Source: Romboutsia hominis
GTDB lineage: Bacteria > Bacillota > Clostridia > Peptostreptococcales > Peptostreptococcaceae
DNA: 64,000 bases
Assembly (NCBI RefSeq): GCF_900002575.1
Contig: NZ_LN650648.1
Coordinates: forward strand, 558,001 to 622,000
Direction: 5' to 3'
Shown here: positions 27,097-36,175 of the stretch, in pieces
Position numbering within the stretch: position 1 is the first letter of the stretch
Layout of the letters: each line of letters begins with the position of its first letter
The notes under the pieces: model-generated
Database searches by the model: none
The model's input: only the letters and a program-made list of their open reading frames with translations
What the model was told of the DNA's origin: nothing
Position numbers and translations under genes: made by a program

Positions 27097-29517
27097 ATGA
27101 GTGTTTATAAGCCAAATGAAGTTGAAGCCAAATGGCAAAAAACTTGGGAAGAAAACAACCAATACAAAACAGATACAAATGATACAACAAAACCAAAATA
27201 TTATGCATTAGAAATGTTCCCTTATCCATCAGGAAAATTACATATGGGTCATGTTAGAAACTACTCTATAGGTGATGTAGTAGCTAGATTTAAAAAAATG
27301 CAAGGATACAATGTACTTCATCCTATGGGATGGGATTCATTTGGACTTCCAGCGGAAAATGCAGCTATAAAGCATGGGATACATCCAGATAAATGGACTA
27401 TGGAAAACATAGAAGATATGAGAAAGCAATTTAAGACATTAGGTCTTAGCTTTGACTGGGATAGAGAAGTAGCAACTTCTACACCAGAGTACTATAAATT
27501 TACACAAGAGATATTCTTAAAGTTCTTAGAACATGGATTAGCATATAAGAAAAAATCTTTTGTTAACTGGTGTCCATCTTGCGAAACAGTTCTTGCTAAT
27601 GAACAAGTTGTTCAAGGTGCATGTGAAAGATGTGATTCTATCGTTATAAAGAAAGATCTAGAACAATGGTATTTCAAGACTACTCAATTTGCAGAAGAAT
27701 TACTTCAAGACTTAGACACTTTAGATGGATGGCCTGAAAAAGTTAAAACAATGCAAAAGAACTGGATAGGAAAGAGTACTGGAGCTGAAATAACTTTTGA
27801 TATAGATGGAAGTGATAAAACTATAACGGTATTTACAACTAGACCAGATACAGTTTATGGGGTTTCTTATATGGTTTTAGCTCCTGAACATGAGCTAGTA
27901 AAAGAATTAGTAGCAGGAACAGAATACGAAAAGGCTGTGGATGCTTTCGTGGCTAAAATGCATACTATGACTGAAATAGAAAGAACTTCAAGTGATGTAG
28001 AAAAAGAAGGATTATTTATAGGTAATCACGTTATAAATCCTGTAAATGGAGAGAAAGTTCAGTTATGGATAGCTAACTATGTTCTTGCAGATTATGGGAC
28101 AGGTGCAGTTATGGCAGTACCAGCTCATGATGAAAGAGATGGAGAATTTGCAGCTAAATATGAATTACCAGTAGTTGAAGTTATAAATGAAGAAAATATA
28201 ATGGTAAACTCTGGTGAATTTAATGGAATGGAAGCTTCAAAAGCTTTTGAAGCTATAATTGAAAAAATAGAAGAAATGGGAAGAGGTAAGAAAACAGTTA
28301 ATTATAGATTAAGAGACTGGTTACTTTCAAGACAAAGATATTGGGGATGTCCAATACCTGTAGTATACTGTGATGAATGTGGTATAGTTCCTGAAAAGAA
28401 AGAAAATTTACCTATATTATTACCTACAGATGTTGAATTTACAGGTAAAGGTGAATCTCCACTTACAACTTCAAAAACATTTATGGATGCTGCTTGTCCT
28501 TGTTGTGGAAAGCCAGCTAGAAGAGAAGTTGACACAATGGATACTTTCGTTGATTCTTCTTGGTATTATTTAAGATACATAGATCCTAAAAATACTGAAG
28601 AGCCATTTAATAAAGAAGCAGTTAACAATTGGATGCCAGTTGACCAGTATATAGGTGGAGTAGAACATGCAATCCTTCATCTTCTTTACTCAAGATTCTT
28701 TGTTAAAGCATTTAATGAAATGGGAATGTTAGATTTTAAAGAACCATTTAAGAACTTATTAACTCAAGGTATGGTATTAAAAGATGGAGCTAAGATGAGT
28801 AAATCTAAAGGAAATGTTGTAGCACCATCAGAAATAATAAAAGAATACGGAGTAGATACGGCTAGATTATTCGTATTATTTGCTGCACCACCAGAAAGAG
28901 ATTTAGAATGGTCAGATCAAGGTGTTGAAGGATGCTTTAGATTCTTAAATAGAGTATATAGACTAATAGATGAATTAGCAGATGTAGCTAAGAAGGATGT
29001 TTCTCTAGGTGAATTAACTAAAGAAGATAAGGCTATGAGATACACAATAAATGCAACTTTAAAGAAAGTTACAGAAGACCTTAATGAAAAGTTTGGATTT
29101 AATACTGCTATATCAGCATTAATGGAATTAGTAAATGAAATGTATAAATACAAAGAATTAGAAGCTAGAAATGATGCTGTTATAAAAGAAGGTGTAGATA
29201 CAATAGTTACTATACTTTCACCATTTGCTCCTCATATTGGAGAAGAATTATGGGCAATGATAGGTAAAGAAGGAAGTATATTTGATATATCTTGGCCAGA
29301 ATATGATGAAACTGCATTAGTTAAAGATGAAGTTGAAATAGTAGTTCAAATTAATGGAAAAGTTAGAGGAAAATTAAGTGTTGCTACTAATATATCTAGA
29401 GAGGATATGGAAAAAGTAGCAATGGAAGACGAAAAAATAAAAGCTTTAGTGGAAGGTAAAACTGTAGTTAAAGTTATAGCTGTTCCTAAGAAGTTAGTTA
29501 ATATAGTTGTTAAATAG
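27097..29517 (+). CDS. leuS: Leucyl-tRNA synthetase
   Basis: This 806-residue class Ia synthetase charges tRNA-Leu. It shows the HIGH-type motif [11 protein letters not shown] (~42-52), the KMSKS motif as KMSKSKGN near residue 567, a zinc-type cysteine cluster CPSCETV/CERCD (~160-180), and the CP1 editing domain with [12 protein letters not shown] and VPAHDERD. Length is normal. Expression is controlled by the leucine T-box directly upstream. Confidence 0.97.
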   Translation: MSVYKPNEVEAKWQKTWEENNQYKTDTNDTTKPKYYALEMFPYPSGKLHMGHVRNYSIGDVVARFKKMQGYNVLHPMGWDSFGLPAENAAIKHGIHPDKWTMENIEDMRKQFKTLGLSFDWDREVATSTPEYYKFTQEIFLKFLEHGLAYKKKSFVNWCPSCETVLANEQVVQGACERCDSIVIKKDLEQWYFKTTQFAEELLQDLDTLDGWPEKVKTMQKNWIGKSTGAEITFDIDGSDKTITVFTTRPDTVYGVSYMVLAPEHELVKELVAGTEYEKAVDAFVAKMHTMTEIERTSSDVEKEGLFIGNHVINPVNGEKVQLWIANYVLADYGTGAVMAVPAHDERDGEFAAKYELPVVEVINEENIMVNSGEFNGMEASKAFEAIIEKIEEMGRGKKTVNYRLRDWLLSRQRYWGCPIPVVYCDECGIVPEKKENLPILLPTDVEFTGKGESPLTTSKTFMDAACPCCGKPARREVDTMDTFVDSSWYYLRYIDPKNTEEPFNKEAVNNWMPVDQYIGGVEHAILHLLYSRFFVKAFNEMGMLDFKEPFKNLLTQGMVLKDGAKMSKSKGNVVAPSEIIKEYGVDTARLFVLFAAPPERDLEWSDQGVEGCFRFLNRVYRLIDELADVAKKDVSLGELTKEDKAMRYTINATLKKVTEDLNEKFGFNTAISALMELVNEMYKYKELEARNDAVIKEGVDTIVTILSPFAPHIGEELWAMIGKEGSIFDISWPEYDETALVKDEVEIVVQINGKVRGKLSVATNISREDMEKVAMEDEKIKALVEGKTVVKVIAVPKKLVNIVVK

Positions 29518-29522
29518 TTTTT

Positions 29523-29550
29523 AAGAGGTAGCTAAGCTACCTCTTTTTTA
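29523..29550 (+). terminator. Terminator after leuS
   Basis: The stem AAGAGGTAGCT / AGCTACCTCTT around a single A ends in TTTTTT, five bases after the stop. Confidence 0.93.
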
Positions 29551-29781
29551 CGCTTAGGGATAATATAAAAGAAATAAACTTATACAATAAAATCCTAAAT
29601 AAATTAAAATTATTTAAAAAAATTTTAAAATAAAATGGTATCAAATATATAGTAAAATATAATGTATACAAGTTAAAAAAATAAGGTGTAACAAAGGTAT
29701 ACTCTTAATTAATAAAGGAGAAAATTGTAATTGTGTCACTTTTTTAGAAAAATTAAAAAATTATGAAATAGCGATTTCCTG

Positions 29782-29810
29782 TTGCATTTTGTAAAAAAAG
29801 AGTATAGAAT
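29782..29810 (+). promoter_or_regulatory. Predicted promoter of the threonine ammonia-lyase gene
   Basis: TTGCAT (29782-29787) and TAGAAT (29805-29810) are 17 bases apart, about 55 bases before the start codon. The rest of the 29551-29864 gap is AT-rich, with no other gene that I can support. Confidence 0.6.
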
Positions 29811-29864
29811 AATAATTGTTAAAGGGTGATTACAAAAATTACTAATAAGAGGGAGACTTATACG

Positions 29865-31081
29865 ATGACAAAAGTTACTTTACAAGATGTACAACAAGCT
29901 AGAGAAACTATAAAAGATATAGTTAAAAAAACAGATTTATTAGAAAGTGCTAAGCTAAGTGCTAAGACTGGGGCAAATGTTTTCTATAAGTGCGAAAACT
30001 TACAAAAAACAGGATCTTTTAAATTAAGAGGGGCTTGTAACAAAATAGCTAACTTAACTGATGAAGAGAAGGCAAACGGTGTTATAGCTTCAAGTGCAGG
30101 AAACCATGCACAAGGAGTTGCTTTAGGAGCAAAGATGACTGGAATAAAGGCAACAATAGTTATGCCAGCAACAGCACCACTTGCAAAGGTAACAGCGACT
30201 AAAGGATATGGAGCAGAAGTTGTTTTAAACGGAATAGTATATGATGATGCATATGCAAAAGCTGTTGAAATACAAAAAGAAACTGGAGCAACATTCTTAC
30301 ATCCATTTAATGATAAATATGTAATAGCAGGACAAGGAACAATAGCTCTTGAAATATTTGAGCAATTAGACAATAAAGTAGACACTATATTATGTCCAAT
30401 CGGTGGAGGGGAATAATAGCTGGTATAGCAGTAGCTGCTAAAGCTTTAAACCCAAATGTAAAAATTATAGGGGTTCAAACTTCTAACGTACCTTCAATGA
30501 AGGAATCTATGAAAAATGGTGAAGTAACTACAGCTTTCAATGATACTACAATAGCTGATGGTATAGCAGTTAAAACACCAGGAGATTTAACATTTGAAAT
30601 AATAAAAGAATTAGTTGATGATGTTATAGTTGTAACTGAAGAAGAAATAGCACAAGGGATTTTATTCTTAATGGAAAATCAAAAAGTTATAGCAGAAGGT
30701 GCAGGGGCAGTAAGTACAGCAGCAATGGTAAGTGGAAAGTATGTTCCAGCTAAAGATGAAAACGTTGTTTGTGTAATATCTGGTGGTAACGTAGACGTTA
30801 ACACTTTATATAGAGTTATAGGAACAGCATTAGCTACAGAAGGAAGAAGATACTCATTCAATACTGTAATACAAGATAAGCCAGGCGGACTTGCTGAATT
30901 AACTAAGATAATAAGTGAAAAAAATGGAAATATATTAGCAGCTAATATATCTAGATTAGCAATGGGAAGTACTCTAGGAAAACAATCTGCTGAGCTAGTT
31001 GTAGAAACTGTATCAGAAGATCATATAAAAGAAATAAAAGATGCAGTAACAAGTGCTGGATTTGATATAGTAGAAATGTAA
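29865..31081 (+). pseudogene. tdcB: Threonine ammonia-lyase (catabolic type), frameshifted
   Basis: This PLP enzyme deaminates threonine to 2-oxobutyrate. The gene reads in two frames. The first part (from ATG 29865, after GAGGGAG) covers the N-terminal PLP domain with Lys in GSFKLRGACNKI and stops at TAA 30414 right after CPIGGG. The second resumes as IIAGIAVAAKALNP and runs to 31081 with a C-terminal ACT domain (VIQDKPGGLAELT). Adding one G to the GGGG run at 30408-30411 restores IGGGGIIAGI and a ~405-residue protein of normal length. Both halves look otherwise intact, so this is a recent mutation or a homopolymer sequencing error. Confidence 0.88.
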
Positions 31082-31099
31082 TTTTAAAAAATATACTAA

Positions 31100-31178
31100 A
31101 AGCAGGTGTTTACAAATAAAAATATAGTATATTTGTAACCCTGCTTAAAAAAATATGTGTACAAATATAAATATAGTA
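31100..31178. repeat. Hairpin and imperfect direct repeat upstream of ridA
   Basis: A 23-base unit at 31107-31129 recurs at 31156-31178 with 21 of 23 bases identical (core TACAAATA-AAATATAGTA). The first copy also forms a large hairpin with arms AAGCAGG..TTACAAAT and ATTTGTAA..CCTGCTT (31100-31146). The second copy overlaps the likely ridA promoter region, with TATAAT at 31180-31185. It may be a regulator binding site; this is inference. Confidence 0.55.
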
Positions 31179-31241
31179 GTATAATAGTATCGAAAGACTA
31201 ATACTAAATACATATAGTTAATGTATAAGGAGGAATTTAAA

Positions 31242-31622
31242 ATGAAACACGAAGTAATACACACTAATAATGCTCCTAAAGCTATAGGACCATACTCACA
31301 AGCTGTTAAAGCTGGAAATATGTTATTTGTATCTGGACAAGTTCCTTTTGTACCAGAAACTATGGAAATAGTTGAAGGAGATGTTAAAGCTCAAGCAGCT
31401 CAATCATTAACAAACATAAAAGCTATATTAACAGAAGCTGGATATGACTTTGCAGATGTAGTTAAGACTACAGTATTTATAAAAGACATGAACGAATTCG
31501 CTCAAATAAATGAAGTTTATGCTGAATTCTTCGGTGAAAGCAAGCCTGCAAGAGCTTGTGTAGAAGTTGCAAGATTACCAAAAGATGTTAAAGTTGAAAT
31601 AGAAGTAATAGCTGTAAAATAA
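31242..31622 (+). CDS. ridA: RidA family 2-iminobutyrate/2-iminopropanoate deaminase
   Basis: RidA hydrolyses the reactive enamine/imine intermediates released by threonine and serine dehydratases. The start ATG at 31242 follows AAGGAGG by eight bases. The 126-residue protein has the signature [14 protein letters not shown] with the conserved Tyr, [12 protein letters not shown], and the C-terminal [19 protein letters not shown] with the substrate-binding Arg. Its setting between a threonine ammonia-lyase gene and the serine dehydratase genes matches its role. Confidence 0.95.
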   Translation: MKHEVIHTNNAPKAIGPYSQAVKAGNMLFVSGQVPFVPETMEIVEGDVKAQAAQSLTNIKAILTEAGYDFADVVKTTVFIKDMNEFAQINEVYAEFFGESKPARACVEVARLPKDVKVEIEVIAVK

Positions 31623-31641
31623 TATTTTACCAAAAATTACT

Positions 31642-31671
31642 AAAATGACCAGATTAAATCTGGTCATTTTG
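31642..31671 (+). terminator. Terminator after ridA
   Basis: The stem AAAATGACCAGATT / AATCTGGTCATTTT with a one-base loop lies 20 bases after the stop. Confidence 0.88.
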
Positions 31672-31754
31672 TAATTTATAGGAAAGTTTGTTAAAAAAAT
31701 ATTTAATTACAAAATAAAATTATATAGTCAAAAAAGTTTTTTTTGCTTTCCTTC

Positions 31755-31784
31755 TTGACAAAATATGACGAATTTAAATAAAAT
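31755..31784 (+). promoter_or_regulatory. Predicted promoter and long leader of sdaAB-sdaAA
   Basis: TTGACA (31755-31760) and TAAAAT (31779-31784) with an 18-base spacer would give a ~190-base untranslated leader. The leader holds two inverted repeats: TTATATACAT / ATGTATATAA (31831-31868), and AATTAAAAT / ATTTTAATT close to the ribosome binding site. No known riboswitch class was recognised in it. Confidence 0.6.
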
Positions 31785-31979
31785 ATTATCAATGGATTAA
31801 ATTTTAAATTGAATTTTATGAGAAACTAGTTTATATACATTTATTTAAGGATATAAATATGTATATAAGATAGTTTTGGATAAATAATAATATTAAGCTA
31901 TTTAAAATTAATACTAATATGCAATGCAATTAAAATCAAAAAATTTTAATTAAGACTTTTAGGAGAAAGAGGTAATACA

Positions 31980-32654
31980 ATGGCTAAGGATTATAGTGTA
32001 TTTGATGTCGTAGGACCAAACATGATAGGACCATCTAGTTCTCATACAGCAGGAGCAGCTAGACTAGGGAAAACTGCTTCGAAGATAGCAGGAAAACGTA
32101 TAAAGGAAGTTAAATTCTTGTTACATGGTTCTTTTGCAGAAACATACAAAGGACATGGAACTGATAAAGCATTAGTAGGTGGGATATTAGGATTTGAGAC
32201 TGATGATGCTAGAATAAAAGATTCTTTCAAATTAGCAGAAGAAGCTGGTATTAAGTTTGAATTTATCAAAACTGATTTAGGAGAAAACGTACATCCTAAC
32301 ACTGTTAAAATGGAAATGCTTTTAGAAGATGGATCAAAGTCAACTGTAATGGGTGCTTCTATAGGTGGAGGTAACATAAAACTTACAGAAATGGATGGAT
32401 TAGCTCTTGATTTTAATGGTTCAAAGGCTGCAGTAGTACTAGAAATAAAAGATATCCCAGGTGCAGTATCGTTTGTAACAGGATTACTTGCTCATAACAA
32501 TAAAAATATATCAACAATATCAACAAATAAGCCAGCTAAATCTGAGTTTACATTTGTTACTATAGAAACAGATGAAAAATTAGAACAAGATTTAGTTGAG
32601 CAATTAAGAAAGTTTGAAGTAATAGCTAAGGTTGTAGTTTTAGACAAATTCTAA
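31980..32654 (+). CDS. sdaAB: L-serine dehydratase, iron-sulfur-dependent, beta subunit
   Basis: The two-subunit clostridial L-serine dehydratase converts serine to pyruvate and ammonia with a 4Fe-4S cluster. This 224-residue beta subunit begins YSVFDVVGPNMIGPSSSHTAGAAR, the conserved substrate-site segment, has GHGTDKALVGGILG (~60-73), and ends with an ACT domain (~148-224). sdaAA follows after 21 bases. Serine is a common energy source for these bacteria. Confidence 0.96.
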   Translation: MAKDYSVFDVVGPNMIGPSSSHTAGAARLGKTASKIAGKRIKEVKFLLHGSFAETYKGHGTDKALVGGILGFETDDARIKDSFKLAEEAGIKFEFIKTDLGENVHPNTVKMEMLLEDGSKSTVMGASIGGGNIKLTEMDGLALDFNGSKAAVVLEIKDIPGAVSFVTGLLAHNNKNISTISTNKPAKSEFTFVTIETDEKLEQDLVEQLRKFEVIAKVVVLDKF

Positions 32655-32675
32655 TGAGTAAGGAGAGACGAAAAA

Positions 32676-33554
32676 ATGAAATATAACTTTACAAGTGGAG
32701 CAGAATTATTAGAAAAATGTAAAGAGTTAAATATGCCTATACATCAATTATGTTTAGAAAGAGAAGCTGAGATGTCAGGTTTATCTAAAGAAGAAATAAG
32801 AGAAAAAATGATGTATAGCTTAAGCATAATGAAAGCAGCTACTGAAAGAGCTGTTGAAGAAGATATAAAGTCTATGGGTGGACTTATAGGTGGAGAAGCT
32901 AAGAAATTAACTAATTATAGAAATTCATCTAGAAGTGTATGTGGAGAATTAATGAATAAAGCTATGGTTGCTGCAATGGGTACTATGGAAATTAATGCTT
33001 CTATGGGTCTAATAGTTGCTGCACCTACAGCAGGTTCTTGTGGTATACTTCCAGGAGCTGTTGTTACAATAGGTAAAGAATATGGATTTACTGATGAGCA
33101 AATGGTAGATGCATTATTTACAGCTTCAGCAATAGGAGCTATAATAACTAGAAATGCTACAGTTGCTGGTGCAGAAGGTGGATGTCAAGCTGAAACTGGT
33201 GCTGCTGCTGCTATGGCTGCTGCTGGTGTAGTTGAAATGATGGGTGGAAAACCTGAACAAGCTATTCATGCTGCATCTCACTGTTTACAAAATGTTATGG
33301 GACTTATATGTGACCCAATAGCAGGACTTGTTGAAGCGCCTTGCCAAGGAAGAAATGCTATAGGTGTTGCTAATGCTTTAATATCTGCTGAATTAGTTTT
33401 AGCTGGAATATTAAACATAGTACCATTTGATGAAACTGTTGAAGCAATGTACAAAGTAGGTAAAACACTTCCAATGGAGTTAAGAGAAACTGCATTAGGT
33501 GGAGTTGCTGCTACTTGCACAGGATGTTCTTTAACTAAGAAAATATTTGGATAA
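32676..33554 (+). CDS. sdaAA: L-serine dehydratase, iron-sulfur-dependent, alpha subunit
   Basis: The 292-residue alpha subunit carries the iron-sulfur cluster of serine dehydratase. Recognisable parts are AAPTAGSCGILPGAV (~113-127), AEGGCQAETGAAAAMAA (~168-184), GLICDPIAGLVEAPCQGRN and the C-terminal CTGC. Cysteines in these segments are the candidate cluster ligands. The ribosome binding site is AAGGAGAG. A terminator follows, so sdaAB-sdaAA is a two-gene operon. Confidence 0.96.
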   Translation: MKYNFTSGAELLEKCKELNMPIHQLCLEREAEMSGLSKEEIREKMMYSLSIMKAATERAVEEDIKSMGGLIGGEAKKLTNYRNSSRSVCGELMNKAMVAAMGTMEINASMGLIVAAPTAGSCGILPGAVVTIGKEYGFTDEQMVDALFTASAIGAIITRNATVAGAEGGCQAETGAAAAMAAAGVVEMMGGKPEQAIHAASHCLQNVMGLICDPIAGLVEAPCQGRNAIGVANALISAELVLAGILNIVPFDETVEAMYKVGKTLPMELRETALGGVAATCTGCSLTKKIFG

Positions 33555-33560
33555 TATATA

Positions 33561-33596
33561 AGAGCTGTATCTCATAGAGAACAGCTCTTTTTATAT
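33561..33596 (+). terminator. Terminator of sdaAB-sdaAA
   Basis: The stem AGAGCTGT / ACAGCTCT with a 12-base loop ends in TTTTTATA. Confidence 0.9.
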
Positions 33597-33605
33597 AAGT
33601 AAAAA

Positions 33606-33647
33606 TAAAGAAGCTACTTAAAATATAAAAAGCAACTTCTTTGAAAA
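33606..33647 (-). terminator. Possible terminator of the zinc-ribbon gene
   Basis: Imperfect arms AAAGAAGCTACTT and AAGCAACTTCTTT pair with wobble bases around an A/T loop. On the minus strand they are followed by ATTTTTACTT. Confidence 0.55.
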
Positions 33648-33666
33648 ACTTAATTTGTTAAAATGA

Positions 33667-33912
33667 TTAATAATTTACACCAGCTGGCTTTATATTATTT
33701 TTATCCATAGAACTACAAGGTGTAACTCCATAAACCATGTTGCAATGAGGGCATTTGTCTACATGAGTAGTCATTGTAAATACTTTACTACAATTAACAC
33801 ATTCTATATCATGAGTAGTTCTTAGAGGAAAATCTCCTTTACCTTTACTTCTAACTAAATCTACTACATTTCTACCGTTATTTTTATCCATGTTTGAACA
33901 TCCACAGCTCAT
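33667..33912 (-). CDS. Small cysteine-rich zinc-ribbon-like protein
   Basis: I do not recognise a named family for this 81-residue soluble protein. It has C3 and C5, then two CxxC pairs at C38/C41 (CVNC) and C54/C57 (CPHC) forming a likely zinc ribbon, and C66. A CSxMDKNN octamer occurs twice, at residues 5-12 and 66-73, flanking the ribbon. The start follows GGAGG. It is a single gene between the serine dehydratase operon and dacA. The spacing of the CxxC pairs resembles rubredoxin-like metal knuckles; function unknown. Confidence 0.8.
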   Translation of the reverse strand: MSCGCSNMDKNNGRNVVDLVRSKGKGDFPLRTTHDIECVNCSKVFTMTTHVDKCPHCNMVYGVTPCSSMDKNNIKPAGVNY

Positions 33913-33997
33913 AATAAACCTCCAATAATTTAATATATTAAAAAATACATTATAACTTAAAAGTTAAAACTTGTCTGTAACAAATGTTACACAAAAT

Positions 33998-34025
33998 AAA
34001 AGAGCAGCAATAAATTGCTACTCTT
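33998..34025 (-). terminator. Terminator of dacA
   Basis: On the minus strand, AAGAGTAGCAAT and ATTGCTGCTCTT pair with one mismatch and are followed by TTATTTTG. It overlaps the dacA stop codon. Confidence 0.8.
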
Positions 34026-35334
34026 ATCTTCTTCTTTTATATTTTTTGTTTTTATTTGAATAGATACTTGCATAACGTCTATTTTTATTTGATTTTCTTC
34101 TCATAGTTATAAATAATACAAAAGCAATAATTCCAATTAACAATACAACTTTTATTATTGTCATTATGATTTTATTTTCTGTTATAAAGCTAAAAATGCT
34201 ATTGACATCATCTGTAGCTACAAGGTTGATAGTAGTTTCTAGTTTATTTTTATTATAAACTTCTAGTTCACCAACTTTGTCCCCTTTTTTTATAGGTAAA
34301 CTAATATCATCTAATTTAACTTTTGTAGTATATATTCCATCTTTAGTACCCTTAGGAAGAACTACTTTATAACTATATTCAGGTTCGTAAATTAATTCTC
34401 CTTGTTTACTAAAAATTACTTTTTTATGTTTTATATAGTCAGATTTATCAATAACAGTAGTATTAGAGAAGTTATCAAAGCCATAATCTAGTAGTGTTCT
34501 AGAATCTAGATATAAATCATTTCCAACAGCTTTAAAAACAGCAGCTATAAATCTCATATCGTTTTTTACAGCACTACTTAAAAGACATCTACCAGCATCA
34601 TCTGTATAACCAGTCTTAATACCATCAACTATATCATATTTAATATCGATTTTTTCACCCTTGTAGTCTATTTTCTCATTAGATGTTAAAAATTTATTAG
34701 TATTTATAAAATATCTTTCATGAGGATAAGCCTCATTTGGTTCAAACTTTATAGATTTAGTGTTAACGATATCTCTAAAGACATCATTACTCATAGCTTG
34801 TCTGGCCATTAAAGCCATATCATAAGCTGTAGTCCAGTGCTTTTCATCTGGTAAACCGTGTGGATTGTTAAAATGAGTACCTTCAGCTCCAATAGCTTTA
34901 GCTTCCTTATTCATAAGGTCTACAAATTTGTCCACAGAACCGCTAACATATTTGGCTAAAACAAAGGCAGCATCATTAGAAGAATGTATTAAAAGAGCTT
35001 GTAATAATTGCTTAACTGTAAAAGATTCTCCATTTTTTAAGTACATACTAGATCCATCTATAGGTGGTAAGTTTTTTATTGTTACCATTGAACTTAAATC
35101 AGATACGTGCTTTATAACTACATAAGCTGTCCATGCCTTAGTAGTTGATGCAGGATATATTCTGGAATGTCCATTTTTATTGTATAAAACCTTTCCAGTC
35201 TCATAGTCCATTAATACTGCATATTCTGCTGTAAGGTCAGGCTTTTTATCCTGAGCAAAAGCCTCATTAGTAGCTCCTAAAATTTGTGAGAGTATAATCA
35301 TCAAGGATGCCAAAATTGATAAAATTTTCTTCAT
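34024..35334 (-). CDS. dacA: D-alanyl-D-alanine carboxypeptidase (PBP5/DacA family)
   Basis: This enzyme trims the terminal D-Ala of peptidoglycan stem peptides. The 436-residue protein has an N-terminal signal peptide (~1-27). Active-site motifs are STTK (in PASTTKAW), SSN (in HSSNDAAF) and KTG (in GIKTGYTDDAGR). A C-terminal beta domain follows, then a membrane segment near ~393-415 and a very basic tail. A membrane-spanning rather than amphipathic C-terminal anchor is seen in several clostridial homologues. The ATG follows TGGAGG. Confidence 0.94.
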   Translation of the reverse strand: MKKILSILASLMIILSQILGATNEAFAQDKKPDLTAEYAVLMDYETGKVLYNKNGHSRIYPASTTKAWTAYVVIKHVSDLSSMVTIKNLPPIDGSSMYLKNGESFTVKQLLQALLIHSSNDAAFVLAKYVSGSVDKFVDLMNKEAKAIGAEGTHFNNPHGLPDEKHWTTAYDMALMARQAMSNDVFRDIVNTKSIKFEPNEAYPHERYFINTNKFLTSNEKIDYKGEKIDIKYDIVDGIKTGYTDDAGRCLLSSAVKNDMRFIAAVFKAVGNDLYLDSRTLLDYGFDNFSNTTVIDKSDYIKHKKVIFSKQGELIYEPEYSYKVVLPKGTKDGIYTTKVKLDDISLPIKKGDKVGELEVYNKNKLETTINLVATDDVNSIFSFITENKIIMTIIKVVLLIGIIAFVLFITMRRKSNKNRRYASIYSNKNKKYKRRR

Positions 35335-35412
35335 TTACTAACCTCCAAAACAAAACTTATATTTTAGTATAACATAATTTTGTCAATAATTAAAATGAAG
35401 GAGTGATTTTAT

Positions 35413-36075
35413 TTGAACAAGCAAAAAAAGGTTGCAATAGTAATACTCATAACCGTATTTTCTATATCTGCTACTATAATTAATAGAGGGTTAAAAGTTA
35501 GAGATAATGTATATGTAGTTAGCAAAAGTGAGAAAGAAGAAACTAAAAATTTAAAGTACGATGAACAAATGGACAAAGATAAAATATTGGAAAAAACAGC
35601 AAATAAAAATGATATAAATGAAAATAAATCAAAAGAAATAAGGATATTTATAAGTGGAGAGGTTAAAAATCCTGGGGTGGTCACAATTGAAAATAGCAAA
35701 AGGTTAATAGATGCTATAGATTTACTAGGAGGATTTACAGAAGAGGCAGATTTAAATAAAATAAATTTAGCTATGACTATAGAAGATGAAATGCATTATA
35801 TAATACCTAAAATAGGTGAAGAAATAAATAATAATAACGAAAATGTAACACAAAATAATACTAAGTCTCAAGAAGATAATTCAAAAATCAATATAAATAT
35901 AGCTAACGTAAGCGATTTAGACAAACTGCCTGGGGTTGGAGAGGCTACGGCTAACAAAATATTAAATTATAGGGAAGAAAAAGGTCAGTTTAAGAGTATT
36001 GAGGAAATAAAAAATGTAAATGGAATTGGAGATAAAAAATATGAAGATATTAAGGATATGATTACTATAGAGTAA
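35413..36075 (+). CDS. comEA: ComEA-like competence DNA-binding protein
   Basis: ComEA binds double-stranded DNA outside the membrane and passes it to the ComEC channel. The 220-residue protein starts at TTG 35413, after AAGGAGTGATT. It has one N-terminal membrane segment (~6-24), a charged linker, an SLBB-type domain (IFISGEVKNPGVVTIE, ~77-140) and C-terminal helix-hairpin-helix motifs (LPGVGEATANKILNYREEKG, INVNGIGDKKYEDIK-like). Length and order match ComEA. A ComEC channel gene lies 15 kb away. Confidence 0.92.
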   Translation: MNKQKKVAIVILITVFSISATIINRGLKVRDNVYVVSKSEKEETKNLKYDEQMDKDKILEKTANKNDINENKSKEIRIFISGEVKNPGVVTIENSKRLIDAIDLLGGFTEEADLNKINLAMTIEDEMHYIIPKIGEEINNNNENVTQNNTKSQEDNSKININIANVSDLDKLPGVGEATANKILNYREEKGQFKSIEEIKNVNGIGDKKYEDIKDMITIE

Positions 36076-36175
36076 AATAACCATTAAATAAAATAATATT
36101 TGATATAAACTTGTAAATTTAAAAGTAAAAATATGATATTATAATTATTATAAGACATAACAAGGAGAGATATAT

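Noticed and set aside
30402-30420. Programmed -1 frameshift in threonine ammonia-lyase
   Set aside because: The G run is only four bases, the site does not match a canonical slippery heptamer, and no stimulating stem was evident. A mutation or sequencing error is simpler.
30392-31081. A separate gene starting at ATG 30392
   Set aside because: The N-terminal eight residues are out of family, and the rest is the exact continuation of threonine ammonia-lyase. It is the second half of the frameshifted gene.
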